Positions 46,275-55,328 of a DNA stretch of 64,000 bases are shown piece by piece. Within the stretch, counting starts at the first letter, position 1; each line of letters begins with the position of its first letter. The stretch is from Arthrobacter sp. U41 (GTDB lineage: Bacteria; Actinomycetota; Actinomycetes; Actinomycetales; Micrococcaceae): contig NZ_CP015732.1 of assembly GCF_001750145.1 (NCBI RefSeq), positions 992,001 through 1,056,000 on the forward strand, read 5' to 3'. A model generated the notes under the pieces. That model searched no databases, was not told the DNA's origin, and was given only the letters and a program-made list of their open reading frames with translations. A program made the translations under genes and the position numbers.

Positions 46275-47326
46275 GCCGTGATCACAACCTTCAGCGCCTT
46301 CGTCTCCGCGGCCCGGGCGAAGGTGTCGTAGGCGTCCAGGAACTGATCGAAGCTGAAATGGTGGGTGGCGAACTTCTCCGCCGGCACCTTCTTCTGGGCC
46401 ACAAGTTTGAGCAGCATCGGGGTGGTGTTGGCGTTCACCAGGCCCATGCTGATGTTGATGTTCTGGATCCAGAGGTTTTCCACATGCAGCTCCACGGACT
46501 TGCCGTGCACGCCGACGTTGGCCACGTTGCCGCCGGGGCGCACGATCTCCGTGCACATGCTGAAGGTCGCCGGGATGCCCACCGCCTCGATCGCCACGTC
46601 AACGCCCTGTCCGTCGGTCAGGGCAAGCACCTGCTCCTTCCAGTCAGCGTCGCCGGAGAGGACGACGTCGGTGGCGCCGAATTCGCGGGACTTTTCCAGC
46701 CGGTTCGCGTCAAGGTCGATGGCGATGATGGTGGCGGCTCCGTAGAGTCCGGCGGTGGCGATGGCGGCGAGGCCGACCGGGCCGGCGCCGACGACGGCGA
46801 CCGTGTCGCCGGGTTTCACGCGGCCGTACTGCACACCGATCTCGAAGCCGGTCGGGAGGATGTCGGAGAGCATCACGGCCTGTTCGTCGGTGACGCCCTC
46901 GGGGAGCAGGTGGAGGGAGTTCTCCGCGTACGGGACACGGACGTACTCTGCCTGGGTGCCGTCGATCAGGTGCCCGAAGACCCATCCAATGCCGGACGCC
47001 CCTTCCTCGCCCATGCAGTGCGAGTAGAGCCCGGTCTTGCAGTTGGCACAGTGGCCGCAGGACTTGATGCAAGAGATGATGACGCGGTCCCCCACCTTCA
47101 GGCTGGTGACTGAGGAGCCGACTTCCGTGATGGTCCCGACGCCTTCGTGGCCGAGGATCCGGCCCTTGGTCACCGCGGGGACATCCCCCTTAAGGATATG
47201 AAGGTCCGTGCCGCAGATCGTGGTGGTATCCACTTTGACGATCACGTCGCTGGGATTCTGGACCTTGGGATCGGGGACGTCCGTCCAGGACTTTTCTCCG
47301 GGACCGCCATAGACGAGGGCTTTCAT
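46271..47326 (-). CDS. Zinc-dependent alcohol dehydrogenase
   Basis: The 351-residue medium-chain dehydrogenase has a catalytic zinc site in TICGTDLHILKGD and GHEGVGTITEVG, structural zinc cysteines in SCIKSCGHCANCKTGLYSHC, and the NAD motif VVGAGPVGLAAIATA with DLDANRLEKS. It oxidises a secondary or primary alcohol with NAD(P); isopropanol- or butanediol-type enzymes share this layout. The ATG at 47326 has AAGGAGA upstream and overlaps the STAS-like gene's stop. Confidence 0.93.
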   Translation of the reverse strand: MKALVYGGPGEKSWTDVPDPKVQNPSDVIVKVDTTTICGTDLHILKGDVPAVTKGRILGHEGVGTITEVGSSVTSLKVGDRVIISCIKSCGHCANCKTGLYSHCMGEEGASGIGWVFGHLIDGTQAEYVRVPYAENSLHLLPEGVTDEQAVMLSDILPTGFEIGVQYGRVKPGDTVAVVGAGPVGLAAIATAGLYGAATIIAIDLDANRLEKSREFGATDVVLSGDADWKEQVLALTDGQGVDVAIEAVGIPATFSMCTEIVRPGGNVANVGVHGKSVELHVENLWIQNINISMGLVNANTTPMLLKLVAQKKVPAEKFATHHFSFDQFLDAYDTFARAAETKALKVVITA

Positions 47327-47694
47327 GCGTTCTCCTTGATTCTGAGGATGTTCGGCGGATCCACAATGCGCAGCCGGCACGGCGTTTCTGAGGCGTCGAT
47401 GCCGGATGACACGACTGAGCGGCGGGCATGCTCGTGGAGTTCTTCAATGGCATCGGAGGTCACATGGGCGTGGGCGAGGTCCACTACGATTTCGTAGCCG
47501 GGAAGTTTGGCGGCGACGCGGCGGCAGACGACGTAGAGGGCCCGGATATTTGCGGGTGTAACGACGCCCCGCACGTTGACCTTCGCCGACTCCTCCACGG
47601 CGTCGATCCGGATCAGCACCTTGATGCGGGGATCCCCGTGCGCGGGGTGCGCGTAGTAAGCGCTGGATCGGTTCCCGTGTTGCCTGTGCGTCAC
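47323..47694 (-). CDS. STAS-like small protein
   Basis: This protein of about 123 residues has a core RIKVLIRIDAVEESAKVNVRG, VVCRRVAAKLPGYEIVVDLAHAHV and EELHEHARRSV that follows the beta-alpha pattern of STAS/anti-sigma-antagonist domains, with a DLAHAHVTSDA segment where STAS has the phosphorylatable Ser/Thr. The first 20 residues are low confidence; the GTG at 47694 has no clear ribosome site. It overlaps the alcohol dehydrogenase by 4 bp. A regulatory role for the operon is a guess. Confidence 0.65.
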   Translation of the reverse strand: MTHRQHGNRSSAYYAHPAHGDPRIKVLIRIDAVEESAKVNVRGVVTPANIRALYVVCRRVAAKLPGYEIVVDLAHAHVTSDAIEELHEHARRSVVSSGIDASETPCRLRIVDPPNILRIKENA

Positions 47695-48050
47695 GGGGTA
47701 TCAGAGCTCCCGCGCGGCCGGTGCGCGGACTCCAGTGTGTACATATCGCTAGTGACGGTCATGTTTGGCTGCGGTCTCCTGCCGTGATCCCGCAGACGCG
47801 GGATTGGGCAGAATGCCTTTTCCTTCCCCAAGGTTCGAGCGAGACCGTACAACTGATAAGCAAGCGGTTCATCCCCCGATGGCCGTGCAGGAACCGCCCC
47901 AAATCCAGCATGCTGGGTGGGTGTTACCGGTGCAAGGGGCGAAAGTCCCTTGCTCCGGCGGGACCGGACCCGGCCGTTGGTGCGGTTCCTCATTGGCGCG
48001 TGGGCGGGTCCGGATTGGCGCTGAGCCCTCCGGCCCATAGCCTGTTTTCT
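47695..48050 (+). other. Intergenic region with a structured leader, riboswitch-like
   Basis: The 356-bp gap precedes the amidohydrolase. In 47889-47990 I can draw a multi-helix RNA on the plus strand: a closing 9-bp stem AGGAACCGC/GCGGTTCCT (47889-47897 with 47982-47990), an inner hairpin GCAAGGG/CCCTTGC (47932-47938 with 47947-47953) with a GCGAAAGT loop, a small CCAG/CTGG hairpin (47906-47917), and a CGGG/CCCG hairpin around 47958-47972. It ends 60 nt before the start codon. I do not recognise a known riboswitch class. A decayed group II intron end is an alternative reading. Confidence 0.5.
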
Positions 48051-49556
48051 ATGCCTGAGACTCCTGTTGATGCCGTGAACCACCTCGTGCTCGCCTCGGT
48101 GCGGGTCCCCGGCGCGACGGCGCTGTGCGACGTGCACGTGAGCGACGGCGTGGTTTCGCGGATCACCCCGGCCGGAAGGCCCGGCGGCCGCCGGGTCCGG
48201 GTGGTTGAACTGGATGGCCGCTGTGTCATCCCGGGATTGTGGGATGAGCATGTCCACATGACCCAGTGGGCTCTCGCCGCCAATCGGATCGACCTCTCCG
48301 GCGCCGCCACGGCACGGGAGGCGGCCGGCGTCGTGCGTTCCTCCCTGTCCGGCCCGGGCCTGGCGGATGAAGGAGGCAGCGGCCCCACCGTGGTGGGCGT
48401 CGGCTTCCGGGACGCCGTCTGGGCGGACGTTCCCAGCCTGGAGCTGCTCGACGGCGCCACCCGGGGCCTGCCGACGGCGTTGCTGAGCCATGATCTGCAC
48501 TGCGTCTGGCTCAACAGCGCGGCGGTCGAACGCTACGGTGTGGCGGTGGACGCATCCGGGCTGCTGCGCGAGGAGCCGGCCTTTCAATTGACCCGCGAGC
48601 TGGGAAAACTGCCGGACGCCGTGGTGGATGCCTGGGTGCGGGAGTCCGCGCAGGCGGCGGCGGCACGCGGGATTGTGGGGATTGTCGATTTCGAAATGAC
48701 CTGGACCCGGGACGTCTGGCTGCGTCGTATGGCCGGCGGTTTCGATGCTTTCCGGGTCGACGCCGGCGTCTATCCGCAGGACCTCGCGCGGGCCGTTGCG
48801 GAGGGGATGCGGACCGGGCAGGCGCTTGACGGCGGGGCGGGGCTGCTGCGGGCGGGCCCGCTCAAGGTGCTGATCGACGGCTCGCTGAACACCCGGACGG
48901 CTTACTGCGTGGACCCCTATCCGCACGGCGGCCGCGGGCTGCTCACCGTGAGCCAGCCGGAACTGCTGGAACTGCTCGTCCGTGCCCGGGAGTCTGGATT
49001 CCTCCCGGCGGTGCACGCGATCGGCGACGGCGCCAACGAGGTGGCGCTGAATGCCTTCGCGGCGGCCGGGACCGGCGGCCGGATTGAGCATGCCCAGTTT
49101 GTCCGCGCCCAGGACTTTGCCCGCTTCGGCGAGCTGGGCGTAACGGCGAGCGTCCAGCCCGCCCATGCCCTGGATGACCGTGATGCCGCCGATTCCAATT
49201 GGGCCGGGCACACGGACCGGGCGTTTCCGTTGCGGTCGCTGCTGGCTGCCGGGGCCACCCTGGCGCTTGGTTCGGATGCGCCGGTGGCGCCGCTGGACCC
49301 GTGGACCGCGATGTCGGCGGCAACCACCCGTGCGCGGCAGGACGGCCGGGAGCCCTGGCATCTCGAGCAGGCACTCACCCGGCAGGAGGCTCTGACCGCG
49401 TCAACGCGCGGGCGGGCCGGTATCCGCGTGGGGGACCCTGCGGATCTCGTAGTCCTCGACGGCGACCCGCTGGCGGTAGCGGACGATACTTTCGCCGCGA
49501 TGCCCGTGGCCGCGACGCTGGTGGCTGGACGGTTCACATACCTAAGCGGCCTCTGA
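48051..49556 (+). CDS. Amidohydrolase 3-family metal-dependent hydrolase (YtcJ-like)
   Basis: The 501-residue protein has an N-terminal beta part followed by a TIM barrel with metal ligands in LWDEHVHMTQ (HxH), the His pair in LPAVHAIGDGANE and IEHAQFV, and the late Asp in LALGSDAPVAPLDP; the C-terminal block ADLVVLDGDPL is typical. YtcJ-like enzymes hydrolyse amides or related bonds, with few known substrates. The open frame runs further 5', but the ATG at 48051 gives the family start. The structured leader just upstream may control it. Confidence 0.9.
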   Translation: MPETPVDAVNHLVLASVRVPGATALCDVHVSDGVVSRITPAGRPGGRRVRVVELDGRCVIPGLWDEHVHMTQWALAANRIDLSGAATAREAAGVVRSSLSGPGLADEGGSGPTVVGVGFRDAVWADVPSLELLDGATRGLPTALLSHDLHCVWLNSAAVERYGVAVDASGLLREEPAFQLTRELGKLPDAVVDAWVRESAQAAAARGIVGIVDFEMTWTRDVWLRRMAGGFDAFRVDAGVYPQDLARAVAEGMRTGQALDGGAGLLRAGPLKVLIDGSLNTRTAYCVDPYPHGGRGLLTVSQPELLELLVRARESGFLPAVHAIGDGANEVALNAFAAAGTGGRIEHAQFVRAQDFARFGELGVTASVQPAHALDDRDAADSNWAGHTDRAFPLRSLLAAGATLALGSDAPVAPLDPWTAMSAATTRARQDGREPWHLEQALTRQEALTASTRGRAGIRVGDPADLVVLDGDPLAVADDTFAAMPVAATLVAGRFTYLSGL

Positions 49557-49565
49557 CCGGACGAA

Positions 49566-50075
49566 TTAGCCTCCCTTGACCCGCGACTGGACCAGGTTGG
49601 CGAAGGGCAGCCGCGCGTACTCATCCTCGAATGCGGCGTGGTACGCGGCTTCGGCCGCGTTGAGCTGCTCAACGGGCAGCTCCTTCCACGCGACGATCAG
49701 CGAGCCGGCCGCGGCGAGCTGCCAGATCAGCCGGCCGTCCCAGTGGCCAGGCGGCTTGCCTTTGCCGAAGTCGACGAATTCCTGGATCTGCCGGCGCAGC
49801 CCACGGTTGCCCTTGCTCCCAGGTCCGGCCTTGCCCACATAGAGGACGTCGGCGCCGTCGACCCATTCGGCGGCCAGCGCCTCCGCTTTAAGGGTGGGAT
49901 CCTTCTTCTTGAAGATGCCGGCCGTGCTCTTGGCCAAAAACTGCGGCCGGAAGCCTTCGGGCTGCAGTACCGCGAAGATCCCGGGCTTCTGCGGGATCCG
50001 GTTGATGTCGAGGTCCCCGAGCGGGCGGAACCCGGTGAACCCGTCCTGTTTGAGTGACTGTCTATTGATCGGCAT
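49566..50075 (-). CDS. GIY-YIG-like nuclease-fold protein
   Basis: The 169-residue protein has elements that match the GIY-YIG order: PGIFAVL (GIY strand), VLYVGKAG (YIG strand), then LRRQIQEF (Arg), AEAAYHAAFEDE (Glu helix) and FANLVQ (Asn). An insert between the first two motifs (AKSTAGIFKKKDPTLK) is longer than usual. It may be a DNA nuclease or a degenerate relative; substrate unknown. The ATG at 50075 has AAGGAA upstream. A decayed piece that looks like its C-terminal half lies at 52345-52545. Confidence 0.7.
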   Translation of the reverse strand: MPINRQSLKQDGFTGFRPLGDLDINRIPQKPGIFAVLQPEGFRPQFLAKSTAGIFKKKDPTLKAEALAAEWVDGADVLYVGKAGPGSKGNRGLRRQIQEFVDFGKGKPPGHWDGRLIWQLAAAGSLIVAWKELPVEQLNAAEAAYHAAFEDEYARLPFANLVQSRVKGG

Positions 50076-50193
50076 GGGTTCCTTGAGTCGGGGCGCTGGG
50101 AGTTCCTTCAAAGCTTACGGATCCGCAGGTTCCGTGGCCCGTTCGCTGGCTTCGGCCGCGGCCTGAACCCTGCCGAATTGGCCAGCTGGCCGG

Positions 50194-52326
50194 CTACCGC
50201 CCGAACCACGATTCGGCCAGGGAAACGTCGGCCTCCACCGTGTAGTTGCCGGCCGAGTGCCCCAGCGCCAGGCGGTAGCTCCCGCCGGGGATGTGCCACT
50301 GCCCGCGGCCGGTGTTGTACGACGCCAGCAGCCGCGGATCAACATTGAGCGAGAGCGTCCGTGATTCGCCGGATTCGAGGTCCACGCGCTCGAAGCCGAG
50401 CAGCCGCAGCCGGGTCCCCGCCGGCTCCTCGAGCAGGTAGAGCTGGGCGACATCGGCCCCGCGGCGCGGCCCCGCGTTGGTGACTGTGAACTCGGCACGC
50501 ACCCCGCCCCGGTCCTGGACTGTCAGGTTCGTATGCTCGAACCGGGTGTAGCTAAGCCCGTGGCCGAACGGGAACAGGGGCTCCTGCCCGGTCTTTGCGA
50601 ACCAGCGGTAGCCGACGTCGGATCCCTCGTTGTAATTGACCGTTGTCGGGGTCCCCCACGGCGTACCGAGGCCCGGCAGCTTCGGCCGCGGCGTCTGCTC
50701 CAGGCCGGTGGGGAAGGTCAGCGGTAGTCTCCCGGACGGGTTGGTGACGCCGGCGAGGATTTCGGCGATCGCCTGCCCGCCGCACTGGCCGGGGTACCAG
50801 GCCTCCAGGACAGCCCTGACCTTCGGGAGCCACGGCATCGCCACGGGGTTTCCGGTCTCAAGGACGACGACGGCATTCGGGTTGGCGTCCGCGACGGCGC
50901 CGATCACGGCGTCCTGGCCCCAGGGCAGGGACAGGTCTGCGTTGTCGTACCCCTCGCCCTCCACGCGGATGCCGAAAACGACCGCGACGTCGGACCGGCG
51001 CGCCAGCAGCGCCGCCTCGGCCGGGCTCATCCCGGGGTCGTATTCAATCACGGCGTCGGGCAGCAGTCTCTGCAGCTCCGCCAGGGGCGAGGAGGGCAGC
51101 AGGAAGAGATTGCGCCCGGCGCCCATGATGCCCGGCCCGCCGATGGAATGAACCTCGGCGTAGCCGCCGGGCGGCACTACGGCGCTCGAGCCGGCGCCGA
51201 TCGGGACGCCGAGCTGGGCATGTCCTCCGATGACCGCGATCTTGAGAGGCGCGGCGTCACGTGACTGCGTCTCCAGCGGCAGCACGCCGTCGTTCTTGAG
51301 CAGGACTATCCCCTGCCGCACCGTTTCCAGGGCGATGTCCGCATGGGCGCCCAGGTCGACGTCGGGCGTTCCCTCCCAGCGGTCGACGCCAATGTCGAAA
51401 ATGGCGTAGAGGATCCGCTGCACCATCCCGGACAGGCGTTCCTTGGGGAAGTCACCCGCCGCGTAGGCCGCGCGCAGCGGGGCCGTGAAGGCCTCGTGGC
51501 CCCACATCATGACGTCGATCTGCACGCCGGATTCCTGGTCCTGGCCCTGCAGCGCGAAGTCCCAGCTCGGCGTCGCGCCCCAGTCGGACATGACCCAGCC
51601 GGGGAAACCCCAGGCGCCTTTCAGGATGCCCTGAAGCAGCGCCTCGTTGCCGCCCGCGTAGGTTCCATTGACTTTGTTATAGCCGGTCATGACCGATCCG
51701 GGCTGGGCGCGTTCGATGGCGATCTCGAACGCAAGCAGGTCGGATTCCCGGTGCGCGGCCGGGTCGATCACGGCGTCCAGCCAGTGCCGGTTGGTTTCGT
51801 TGCAGTTCAGGGAAAAGTGCTTGACCGTGGAGATGACCTGCTCGGCCTGGATTCCCTTGACCGATTCCGCGCCGAGGACTCCGGTGAGCCAGGGGTCCTC
51901 GGAGAGGTACTCGAAGTTCCGGCCGTTGCGCGGGTCGCGGTGCAGGTTGAGTCCGCCGGCGAGCTGGACGTTGAGACCTTTGCTCCGGGCCTCCCGGCCC
52001 ACCAGCTGCCCGGATTTGCGGGCGAGTTCGGGGTTGAAGCTGGCCCCCAGCGCGATCGACGCCGGGAGCGCCGTGGCCGTGTCACCCTCGCGGTAGCCCG
52101 GGTTGGTGACGCCCAGGCTCGCGTCGCTCATCAGCAGGGCGGGGATGCCCAGCCGCGGGATCCCGGGAGTGTAGCCGGCGCTCATCGGGACGCCGTCCGG
52201 AATGCGCGCGTCCTTTTCAGTGAGCACCTCGTTGGTGCCCATGACGCTGATCAGGAGGGAGAACCGCTCCTCATCCGTCAGCTGCGCCTCGACCTCCCGG
52301 GCCCGTTCCATCGCTTCTGAATTCAC
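50194..52326 (-). CDS. Glycoside hydrolase family 3 beta-glucosidase
   Basis: The 710-residue enzyme has N-terminal GH3 barrel blocks GIPALLMSDASLGVTNPG and AGGLNLHRDPRNGRNFEYLSEDP-type (about 125-147), and the nucleophile Asp in FPGWVMSDWGATPS. The second domain has VVFGIRVEGEGYDNADLSLP and VVLETGNPVAMPW, and a fibronectin III-like C-terminus ends the protein (YTRFEHTNLTVQ). It removes terminal beta-linked glucose or related sugars. No signal peptide is seen, so it acts on imported oligosaccharides. No transporter is adjacent. Confidence 0.93.
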   Translation of the reverse strand: MNSEAMERAREVEAQLTDEERFSLLISVMGTNEVLTEKDARIPDGVPMSAGYTPGIPRLGIPALLMSDASLGVTNPGYREGDTATALPASIALGASFNPELARKSGQLVGREARSKGLNVQLAGGLNLHRDPRNGRNFEYLSEDPWLTGVLGAESVKGIQAEQVISTVKHFSLNCNETNRHWLDAVIDPAAHRESDLLAFEIAIERAQPGSVMTGYNKVNGTYAGGNEALLQGILKGAWGFPGWVMSDWGATPSWDFALQGQDQESGVQIDVMMWGHEAFTAPLRAAYAAGDFPKERLSGMVQRILYAIFDIGVDRWEGTPDVDLGAHADIALETVRQGIVLLKNDGVLPLETQSRDAAPLKIAVIGGHAQLGVPIGAGSSAVVPPGGYAEVHSIGGPGIMGAGRNLFLLPSSPLAELQRLLPDAVIEYDPGMSPAEAALLARRSDVAVVFGIRVEGEGYDNADLSLPWGQDAVIGAVADANPNAVVVLETGNPVAMPWLPKVRAVLEAWYPGQCGGQAIAEILAGVTNPSGRLPLTFPTGLEQTPRPKLPGLGTPWGTPTTVNYNEGSDVGYRWFAKTGQEPLFPFGHGLSYTRFEHTNLTVQDRGGVRAEFTVTNAGPRRGADVAQLYLLEEPAGTRLRLLGFERVDLESGESRTLSLNVDPRLLASYNTGRGQWHIPGGSYRLALGHSAGNYTVEADVSLAESWFGR

Positions 52327-52344
52327 GCGTTGCCTGCTTTCGGG

Positions 52345-52545
52345 TCATCCCGGCGCTGGCGCCGCGGCGGAGTGGGGACCTTGCGGATCGCTTCCATCAT
52401 GCCCGTGGCGGGAGGGCGGAACCAGAGGTTGGCGGAATTCAGCGTGGCAACGGGCTTCCGCCCCGTTCACTTCGGACCAGGGCGGGACTCTCCAGGCGAT
52501 GACGAGCGACTGCGGCTCCGCCAACTGCCAGGTAGTGGGCGCCAA
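52345..52545 (-). pseudogene. Decayed fragment resembling the GIY-YIG-like gene
   Basis: The reverse strand reads TWQLAEPQSLVIAWRVPPW and then NGAEARCHAEF, which lines up with IWQLAAAGSLIVAWKELP and NAAEAAYHAAF in the protein at 49566. Past that point a shift of frame gives ANLWFRPPATG, comparable to FANLVQ. The N-terminal half, with the catalytic strands, is absent. I read this as the remains of a second copy or a relative, about 2.5 kb away. The alignment is by eye over about 40 residues. Confidence 0.5.
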
Positions 52546-52826
52546 TGGATTGGGGGCCGGATCGGGCCGGTCGCGCCTTTAAATGCGAGGCCTGCAGGTA
52601 CCTTCGCGATCTCGCTATGAGATGGCTCGGACATTTTCATGTCCTGAACGACCCGGCTAAACCAGATGGTTACCTGCAGGCGCTTTAAGCGTACGCCCGG
52701 CCCTCCGACCGTGGCTAGGGGTCGAACGCCTCTGGTCGCGACCCGGGCATAAAACACCCCGGCGCCCAAAAGCGTAGAGTGGAACAAGACGCCTGATTCT
52801 GGACGCCGAGCGCTGAGGGAGAAATC
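52546..52826. other. Intergenic region with an 11-bp inverted repeat
   Basis: Beyond the decayed fragment, 11-bp arms GCCTGCAGGTA (52590-52600) and TACCTGCAGGC (52671-52681) enclose about 70 bp upstream of the uracil-DNA-glycosylase-like gene. No gene is recognised. The repeat could be a weak hairpin or the ends of a small lost element. Confidence 0.5.
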
Positions 52827-53444
52827 GTGACGATTGACTGGGACGAGAAGAAGACCCTGCTGCAGGAACCGAACATCGCCGCCGTAACGCAGCTTTGCGA
52901 CGAACTCATGGAAAAGAAGCCGGGGTCGGTCGTCCCCTACATCGATCCCGTCCATGACGAGGACGAGTGCCGGATTGTCAGCCTCCACATCGCCCCGGGC
53001 AAGGGCACCGAATCGGGGTTCGTGTCCCACTTCAACGATGACGAGGCGGCCCGTCGCGCCACCTCCATCTACGAGGCCGTCGAGCTCGACCCCCGCTACG
53101 TCATGCCGTGGAATGCCTACCCCTGGGTCCGCGACCCGGATCTCCCCTCCGCGCTGAACGTCCAGGAGAAGACGGACGGCCTGCGGCCGTTCCGCCAGTT
53201 CCTCAAGATCAACAAGCGCGTCTCCGCCGTCATCGCCCACGGCGCCGACGCCTTCGCCTTCCTGACGCTCTTCGAGAAGACCTACCACTCCTCCCTGAAG
53301 AACCGCGGGGTCAAGATCTACAAGGCCACCGCCCTGGGCGGCCGCGCTTTCGCAGTCTCGGCAACCAAGCAGGAGGAACTCCTGAGCAAGAACGTCGAGG
53401 TCTACAAGGACGCCATGCAGCGGGCCGGCATCCAGCACCTCTGA
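52827..53444 (+). CDS. Uracil-DNA-glycosylase-like protein
   Basis: The 205-residue protein has a GTG start with GAGGGAGAA upstream. VPYIDPVHDEDECRIVSLHIAPG and the later PWNAYPWVRDPDLPS resemble the active-site loops of the uracil-DNA glycosylase superfamily (the N/D-P and WNAFPW-type motif), and ATALGGRAFAVSATKQ could be the DNA-binding loop. The usual GQDPYH motif is not present, so substrate and activity are uncertain. I do not see a repair operon around it. Confidence 0.6.
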   Translation: MTIDWDEKKTLLQEPNIAAVTQLCDELMEKKPGSVVPYIDPVHDEDECRIVSLHIAPGKGTESGFVSHFNDDEAARRATSIYEAVELDPRYVMPWNAYPWVRDPDLPSALNVQEKTDGLRPFRQFLKINKRVSAVIAHGADAFAFLTLFEKTYHSSLKNRGVKIYKATALGGRAFAVSATKQEELLSKNVEVYKDAMQRAGIQHL

Positions 53445-53610
53445 TCCGGCGGGCCCGGACAGGCGCGACGGCGGTTCCGCCGGCGCTGCCGGTCCGGGAC
53501 GCCGCTAGGGTCCAACGGCCCTGCCCAAGCCCTGCAGTCCTTGGTGAGCTTGAGGCGAGCCCGGACAGCCGCGTCCTTCATGAGGCTCGCTGCCGGTAAA
53601 GGACTCAGCT

Positions 53611-54354
53611 ATGGGACGGTTGGACGGCAAAGTGGCCCTGGTCAGCGGCGGCGCCCGGGGAATCGGCGCGGCCATCGCAAAACGCTTCCTTGATGAGGGG
53701 GCGAGGGTCGTCGTCGGCGACGTTCTAGACGAGGACGGCCACCAGCTGCTGACGCAGCTCGGGGACGGCATCCGCTACGTCCACTTGGACGTGACGAAAC
53801 CGTCGGACTGGAACTCGGCAGTGAGCGAGGCCGTGACCGCCTTCGGCAGCCTCAGCATCCTGGTCAACAATGCCGGCATCGTGACCTTCGGCCGGATCGA
53901 CGAGTACGCGCACGAGCAGTGGGCCCGGATCATCGACGTGAACCTCACCGGGGTCTTCAACGGGATCAAGGCTGCGGCGCCGGTCATGGCACGGACAGCG
54001 TCCTCCTCCATCATCAACGTTTCCTCGATTGCCGGCCTCCGGGGCTACCAGAACGTCTCCGGATACACAGCATCGAAGTTCGGCGTCCGCGGCCTGACCA
54101 AGAGTGCCGCCCTGGATCTAGGCGGCTCCGGCATCCGGGTCAATTCAGTCCATCCCGGCGTCATCGAGACGCCTATGACCGCAGGAATGACGTTCGACAC
54201 CGGACATGTCCCCCTGCACCGGGTCGGACAACCCGTCGAGGTCGCGGACCTGGCGGTGTATCTGGCCGGCGATGAGTCTTCTTTTGTCACAGGCGCCGAG
54301 TTTGTGATCGACGGCGGCGAGATGGCCGGCACCGTCGCACCGCCCTCCGACTGA
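53611..54354 (+). CDS. Short-chain dehydrogenase/reductase
   Basis: The 247-residue classical SDR has [20 protein letters not shown] for the cofactor, [10 protein letters not shown] and [10 protein letters not shown], the block [11 protein letters not shown], catalytic Ser in [10 protein letters not shown], and YTASKFG with Tyr and Lys. It ends with [13 protein letters not shown]. The Asp after beta-2 (VGDVLD) suggests NAD preference. It lies 18 bp upstream of L-lactate dehydrogenase in the same direction, possibly one transcript. The substrate is unknown. Confidence 0.92.
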   Translation: MGRLDGKVALVSGGARGIGAAIAKRFLDEGARVVVGDVLDEDGHQLLTQLGDGIRYVHLDVTKPSDWNSAVSEAVTAFGSLSILVNNAGIVTFGRIDEYAHEQWARIIDVNLTGVFNGIKAAAPVMARTASSSIINVSSIAGLRGYQNVSGYTASKFGVRGLTKSAALDLGGSGIRVNSVHPGVIETPMTAGMTFDTGHVPLHRVGQPVEVADLAVYLAGDESSFVTGAEFVIDGGEMAGTVAPPSD

Positions 54355-54371
54355 CCGGAAAGATCAAGCCC

Positions 54372-55328
54372 ATGTCCCAGAGCCCCGGATCAAAGCTCGC
54401 AATTGTCGGCGCCGGCAGCGTCGGCACCTCCCTCGCCTACGCCGCCCTGATCCGCGGCTCGGCCAGCAACGTCGCCCTCTTCGACGTCAATGTCACCAAG
54501 GCTGAGGCCGAGGTGCTGGACCTGGCCCACGGCACCCAGTTCGCGGCCGCTGCGGCAACCGTCACCGGTGGCGGGGACATCTCCGTGACGGAAGGGGCCG
54601 ACGTCGTCGTCATCACCGCCGGGGCCAAGCAGGCGCCGGGGCAAACGCGGCTGGACCTGGCCGGCACCAACGTCCGCATCCTCGAACAGCTCATGCCGCA
54701 GCTGCTCGTGCACGCCCCGGATGCCGTGTTCGTGCTGGTGACCAACCCCTGTGACGTACTGACCGTCGCGGCGCAAAAAATTTCCGGACTGCCGTCCTCG
54801 CGGATCTTCTCCTCGGGCACGGTGCTCGACACGTCACGGCTGCGCTGGCTGCTGGCGCGGAAGGCCGGTGTCTCCCTCACCAGCGTGCATGCCAGCATGG
54901 TGGGCGAGCACGGCGACACCGAGTTCCCCATCTGGTCCGGCGCGACGATCGGACCGGTCCCGATCCGCACCTGGAAGGTGGACGGGGAACACGTCTTCAC
55001 CTCCGATTACCTCGCCGAAACCGCGCGGGAAGTGACGCAGGCCGCCTACAAGGTGATCGCCGGGAAGGGCGCCACGAACTACGCGATCGGGCTGTCCGGC
55101 GCCCGCATCGTGGAGGCCCTGCTGCGCGCGGAAAACGCCGTCCTGCCGGTGTCCACCGTGTTGGACGGCCAGTATGGAATCACCGGCGTGGCGCTGTCCC
55201 TGCCCAGCATCGTGGGGCACGGCGGGGTCCGGCAGGTCCTGGAGACGCCCATGGACGACGGCGAACTCGCCTCCCTGCACCACTCGGCGGAGACGCTGCA
55301 GCAGAGTCTCGCCGCGCTGGGGATTTAG
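54372..55328 (+). CDS. ldh: L-lactate dehydrogenase
   Basis: The 318-residue enzyme interconverts pyruvate and L-lactate with NAD(H). Evidence: [15 protein letters not shown] at the N-terminus, NAD-binding Asp in [12 protein letters not shown], active-site loop [16 protein letters not shown] (Gln at the specificity position marks lactate rather than malate), NPCDVLT, and the catalytic His in [14 protein letters not shown]. The C-terminus is normal. It is convergent with the CDF transporter gene, ends overlapping by 4 bp (TTAG). Confidence 0.95.
   Translation: MSQSPGSKLAIVGAGSVGTSLAYAALIRGSASNVALFDVNVTKAEAEVLDLAHGTQFAAAAATVTGGGDISVTEGADVVVITAGAKQAPGQTRLDLAGTNVRILEQLMPQLLVHAPDAVFVLVTNPCDVLTVAAQKISGLPSSRIFSSGTVLDTSRLRWLLARKAGVSLTSVHASMVGEHGDTEFPIWSGATIGPVPIRTWKVDGEHVFTSDYLAETAREVTQAAYKVIAGKGATNYAIGLSGARIVEALLRAENAVLPVSTVLDGQYGITGVALSLPSIVGHGGVRQVLETPMDDGELASLHHSAETLQQSLAALGI

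Noticed and set aside
47691..49361. A 556-codon leftward open frame opposite the amidohydrolase
   Set aside because: It has no recognisable motif, and the amidohydrolase has metal-site motifs.
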